Source of the DNA: an uncultured Ruminococcus sp.
Lineage (GTDB): Bacteria; Bacillota; Clostridia; Oscillospirales; Ruminococcaceae
DNA: 9,455 bases
Direction: 5' to 3'
Assembly (NCBI GenBank): GCA_945876405.1
Contig: CAMCOJ010000066.1
Span: 1 to 9,455 of the forward strand
The position numbers and the translations under genes were made by a program. Of this stretch, positions 6,370 to 9,455 are shown in pieces; position 1 is the first letter of the stretch; every line of letters starts with the position of its first letter. Below the pieces are notes generated by a model. The model was not told the DNA's origin, did no database searches, and worked only from the letters and a program-made list of their open reading frames with translations.

Positions 6370-6816
6370 ATGAAAGTAATTTTTACACAGGATGTTAAAG
6401 GCTCAGGAAAAAAAGGCGAAATAAAAAATGTAGCTGACGGTTATGCAAGAAACTGCCTCCTCTCCAAGGGACTGGCCGTGGAAGCTACACCGAAGAACCT
6501 CAGTGACCTTAAGGGAAAACAGGATTCAGCACAGCATAAGATTGATGTCGAAAAGGCTGAGGCAGGAAAAACAGCTGAAGTAATCAACGGCAAAAAGGTT
6601 GTTATCAAAGCCAAAGCAGGTTCTGCCGGAAAGCTTTTCGGTGCAGTTACTTCATCACAGATTGCTGACGCTGTTGCAGAACAGTACGGTCAGAAAGTCG
6701 ACAAGAAGAAAATCAATCTTAAAACAGAAATAAAGAACTTCGGTGAATACGAAGCTGAAATCAAGCTCTATACCGGCATTTCAGCAAAAGTAACAGTTGA
6801 AGTAACAGAGGGATAA
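6370..6816 (+). CDS. rplI: 50S ribosomal protein L9
   Basis: A 148-residue large-subunit protein that binds 23S rRNA and helps limit frameshifting. The N-terminal globular domain carries the L9 signature, with [16 protein letters not shown] starting at residue 13, then [12 protein letters not shown] long connecting helix (about 41-75) leads to the C-terminal domain with [16 protein letters not shown] cysteine (29) occupies the usual Phe/Tyr position of the signature, a mild deviation. The start is ATG 6370: AAGGAG (6356-6361) lies 8 bases upstream, and MKVIF is the family's N-terminus. The in-frame TTG at 6364 is too close to the ribosome binding site. It lies 2 bases after gdpP, so translational coupling is likely, and 3 bases before dnaB. 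Confidence 0.97.
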   Translation: MKVIFTQDVKGSGKKGEIKNVADGYARNCLLSKGLAVEATPKNLSDLKGKQDSAQHKIDVEKAEAGKTAEVINGKKVVIKAKAGSAGKLFGAVTSSQIADAVAEQYGQKVDKKKINLKTEIKNFGEYEAEIKLYTGISAKVTVEVTEG

Positions 6817-6819
6817 TAA

Positions 6820-8166
6820 ATGGCAGGAGAAAACTTCAGACCGGCTGTCCAGTCAGCCGGATTCGAAATGCCTCACAGTATTGAAGCCGAGCAGTCTGTA
6901 CTCGGCTCAATTCTTATAGACTCAAATGTTTTAGCAGTAGTACTCGACAAAATCAAGCCTGAGGCTTTTTATACAGAACAGCACCGCGAACTCTTCTCAA
7001 TAATGATAAGAATGTTCTCAGATGGTTCAAAATCAGACGTAGTCACTGTTCTGAACGAAGCACTGGCCATGAAAGTATTTGAAACAGCTTCAGAGGGAAG
7101 ACAGTATCTCGCATCACTTATGCAGTCAGTTCCTTCCGTTTCAAACGTCGAAGACTACTGCAGTATTATTGCTGAAAAATACTATGCAAGAAGCCTTGCA
7201 ACCGTTGCCCAGCAGATAATAAGTGACATAGCCTCAGGAGGATACGAAGCCAAAACTCTTCTTGATGCTGCAGAACAGAAGATTTATGATATAAGGCAGG
7301 GACGTGATGTAAAAGGACTCACTCCGCTCAACGATGTTGTATATCAGGCATATGACAGACTTTCAAAGATAACAGGTCCTGACAAGGAAAAATACCTCGG
7401 AGCAAAAACAGGATTTACCCATCTTGATACAATAACAACCGGTCTCAACCGTTCAGACCTTATCCTTCTGGCTGCAAGACCTGGTATGGGTAAGACATCA
7501 TTTGCAATGAATATTGCTTCAAGCGTTGCCAGACGAACCGAAAAGGATGTGGCAGTCTTCTCTCTCGAAATGTCAAAGGAACAGCTCGCAACACGTCTTC
7601 TTTCAACCGAAGCCCTCGTTGACAGTAACAAGCTGAGAAGCGGACGACTTGAAAAAGATGACTGGCTCAGACTTGCCTCAAGTGCCGACAGGCTCTGTCA
7701 CCTGAATATGTATATAGATGATACGGCTGCCATAACAGTACAGCAGATGAAGGCAAAGCTGAGAAGAGTTAAAAACCTCGGTCTTGTTGTTATCGACTAT
7801 CTCCAGCTCATGACAACAACTCTTAAAACCGACAACCGAGTTGCTATTATTTCTGAAATAACAAGACAGCTTAAAATCATGGCAAAGGAACTTGACGTTC
7901 CGATTATCCTCCTTTCACAGCTTTCACGTGGACCTGAAGCCAGAACGGACAAGCGCCCTATGCTTTCCGACCTCAGAGAATCAGGATCAATCGAACAGGA
8001 CGCCGACATAGTTATGTTCCTCTACCGTGATGCCTACTATAACAAAGACTGTCCTACACCAAACATCAGTGAATGCATAGTTGCAAAAAACCGACACGGT
8101 GAAACAGGCACAGTTGAAATGATATGGGACGGACAGTTCACAAGATTCGCAAACAAGGAAGGATAA
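6820..8166 (+). CDS. dnaB: Replicative DNA helicase DnaB
   Basis: A 448-residue hexameric helicase that unwinds DNA at the replication fork (called DnaC in B. subtilis). The N-terminal domain begins PHSIEAEQSVLGSILID (18-34), and a linker helix leads to the RecA-like motor near residue 195. Motor motifs are Walker A ARPGMGKTS (219-227), SLEMS with catalytic Glu250, Walker B VVIDYLQL (Asp326), SQLSR (Gln367), SDLRESGSIEQDAD (383-396) and the arginine-finger region KNRHG (423-427). Everything expected is present and there is no intein, although this family often carries them. ATG 6820 follows two tandem TAA codons and has a modest ribosome binding site (GAGGG, 6808-6812) within the end of rplI. 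It is co-transcribed with rplI, the usual Firmicutes arrangement, and is followed 4 bases later by tilS. Confidence 0.97.
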   Translation: MAGENFRPAVQSAGFEMPHSIEAEQSVLGSILIDSNVLAVVLDKIKPEAFYTEQHRELFSIMIRMFSDGSKSDVVTVLNEALAMKVFETASEGRQYLASLMQSVPSVSNVEDYCSIIAEKYYARSLATVAQQIISDIASGGYEAKTLLDAAEQKIYDIRQGRDVKGLTPLNDVVYQAYDRLSKITGPDKEKYLGAKTGFTHLDTITTGLNRSDLILLAARPGMGKTSFAMNIASSVARRTEKDVAVFSLEMSKEQLATRLLSTEALVDSNKLRSGRLEKDDWLRLASSADRLCHLNMYIDDTAAITVQQMKAKLRRVKNLGLVVIDYLQLMTTTLKTDNRVAIISEITRQLKIMAKELDVPIILLSQLSRGPEARTDKRPMLSDLRESGSIEQDADIVMFLYRDAYYNKDCPTPNISECIVAKNRHGETGTVEMIWDGQFTRFANKEG

Positions 8167-8170
8167 CCCT

Positions 8171-9455
8171 ATGCTATGTCAGATACTTGATACAGCAAAA
8201 AAATACAGCATGACTGAAACAGGTGACGAAGTTATTGCCGCTCTTTCCGGCGGTGCAGACAGCGTCTGTCTGCTTCTTGCACTGAATGAACTTAAAGATA
8301 CTCTTGGGATAAAACTCAGTGCGATTCATGTAAACCACTGTCTCAGGGGAAATGAAAGTGACCGCGACGAACAGTTCTGCAGAGATCTCTGCGGGAGACT
8401 CCGGATTCCGCTTATATGCGGCAGATTCAATGTAAAGGAAGAAGCTGAAAACCGAAAAATCTCCACTGAACTTGCTGCAAGGGATATAAGATACAGATTT
8501 TTTCAGGAAAACTCTTCCGGTAAAAAAATTGCAACAGCCCATACCGCAAACGACAACGCAGAAACGGTTATTTTCAACCTTGCAAGAGGGACAGGCACAA
8601 AAGGTATAGCGGGTATCCCGCCGGTAAGAGGCAATATCATCCGGCCTCTTATAAATGTAACCCGCAGCCAGATTGAAAACTATCTGAAAGAAAAAAATCA
8701 GGAATATGTTACTGACTCAACAAACCTCACTGATGACTATACACGAAATATTATTCGTCACAATGTCATTCCTGTGCTTGAGCAGATTAACTCCTCACTC
8801 TTCAGGACTGTTTCATCTGATTCGGATAACTTCCGCACAGACAATGCATTCATTGAAGCCGAGGCTGAAAAAGCATACAATGCATGCCGGGCAGAAAAGT
8901 CATCACTTAAAGGACTTTCTGATTTTCATGAAGCAGTCAGAAGAAGATGCATAGCACGCCTGCTTGATGAAAATAATATTGAAACAAGCAGCAGAAGAAT
9001 AGCTGATATGGATTCCATATGTTTAAACGGCGGAAAAATAAACCTGTCCGGAAACATCTATGCAGTTTCAAAAAACAATATACTGTCAGTAGAGGAAATA
9101 CTTCCGGAAAAAAATGAACACATATTCATACCGGTAAGATACGGCAGAAACAGCTTCTGCGGCAAAACCGTTACCATAAGGCTGAGGGAAAATGACGGGC
9201 ATTGTTCAGAAAATTCATTTGATGCTGATAAACTAACAGGAAATGCAGTTATCAGAAACAGACTTCCGCACGACAGAATAAAACTTGCAGGTAAAAGCTT
9301 TACTTCATCAGTAAAAAAACTGTTCAACAGGCTGGTGGATATATCTGAACGAAACAGAATCTGCTTTATTGCCGATGAGGAAGGTCCCGTATTTATCGAA
9401 GGTATCGGCATTGCTGAACGTGTATGTATAGATGAAACCACCAGAAATATACTGG
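8171..9455 (+). CDS. tilS: tRNA(Ile)-lysidine synthase, 3' end outside the window
   Basis: TilS uses ATP and lysine to convert C34 of tRNA-Ile(CAU) to lysidine, which makes it read AUA; it is normally essential. The frame is open from ATG 8171 to the window end (428 codons, no stop). The PP-loop SGGADS is at residues 26-31, followed by HVNHCLRG (53-60), TAHTANDNAET (122-132) and the specificity segment DSTN to RNIIRHNVIP (182-200). The last 110 residues match a TilS C-terminal domain (for example VTIRLREND, then RNRLPHDRIKLAGKSF). Most homologues have about 430-470 residues, so little is missing. AAGGAAGGA (8155-8163) overlaps the end of dnaB and lies 7 bases before the ATG. ATA codons are common throughout this window, consistent with a real need for this enzyme. 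Confidence 0.96.
   Translation, partial: MLCQILDTAKKYSMTETGDEVIAALSGGADSVCLLLALNELKDTLGIKLSAIHVNHCLRGNESDRDEQFCRDLCGRLRIPLICGRFNVKEEAENRKISTELAARDIRYRFFQENSSGKKIATAHTANDNAETVIFNLARGTGTKGIAGIPPVRGNIIRPLINVTRSQIENYLKEKNQEYVTDSTNLTDDYTRNIIRHNVIPVLEQINSSLFRTVSSDSDNFRTDNAFIEAEAEKAYNACRAEKSSLKGLSDFHEAVRRRCIARLLDENNIETSSRRIADMDSICLNGGKINLSGNIYAVSKNNILSVEEILPEKNEHIFIPVRYGRNSFCGKTVTIRLRENDGHCSENSFDADKLTGNAVIRNRLPHDRIKLAGKSFTSSVKKLFNRLVDISERNRICFIADEEGPVFIEGIGIAERVCIDETTRNIL

Noticed and set aside
8174..8542. 122-codon minus-strand open frame under tilS
   Set aside because: It is antisense to the conserved PP-loop region of tilS and shows no protein family features.
8706..8954. 82-codon plus-strand open frame within tilS
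   Set aside because: It is an out-of-frame shadow of tilS, whose own frame continues with conserved motifs across this stretch.

Overview
This window looks like chromosome of a low-to-moderate GC Gram-positive bacterium in the class Clostridia, most likely a Ruminococcus-like member of the Oscillospiraceae. The grounds are RNase J, a GdpP-type c-di-AMP phosphodiesterase, the gdpP-rplI-dnaB gene order typical of Firmicutes, strong AGGAGG ribosome binding sites and heavy use of ATA and AGA codons. The genus is inference; no rRNA or marker comparison was possible.

Region 1 (1-1084) is an AT-rich accessory zone. It has the tail of an unidentified protein (1-171) whose stop overlaps the start of a small secreted protein (168-602), followed by a good rho-independent terminator (668-707). 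The next stretch of nearly 400 bases has no intact gene. It holds two short protein-like open frames on opposite strands (720-836 minus, 841-1017 plus), probably gene relics, an 11-bp inverted repeat (709-719 and 877-887), and a compact hairpin (1043-1060) just before the next gene.

Region 2 (1085-2487) holds one gene that appears to be a degenerate alpha-D-phosphohexomutase. The fold's landmarks can be followed from end to end, but the phosphoserine loop, metal loop, sugar-binding loop and phosphate-binding loop are all replaced. After it comes a weak terminator, then a 14-bp perfect inverted repeat whose two arms each contain an exact DnaA box (TTATCCACA), then a consensus sigma-A promoter (TTGACA, 17 bp, TATAAT) and a 5' leader with a hairpin.

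Region 3 (2488-9455) is a tightly packed, co-directional housekeeping operon: RNase J (TTG start), GdpP (apparent ACG start), ribosomal protein L9, replicative helicase DnaB, and TilS, which is cut by the window end. Gaps after gdpP are 2 to 4 bases. The operon joins RNA decay, c-di-AMP turnover, translation, replication and tRNA-Ile modification, and the DnaA-box pair upstream suggests a possible link to replication control.

The most notable points are the phosphohexomutase-like pseudoenzyme, the ACG start of gdpP and the paired DnaA boxes upstream of a dnaB-containing operon. I did not find a clearly new multi-gene system.
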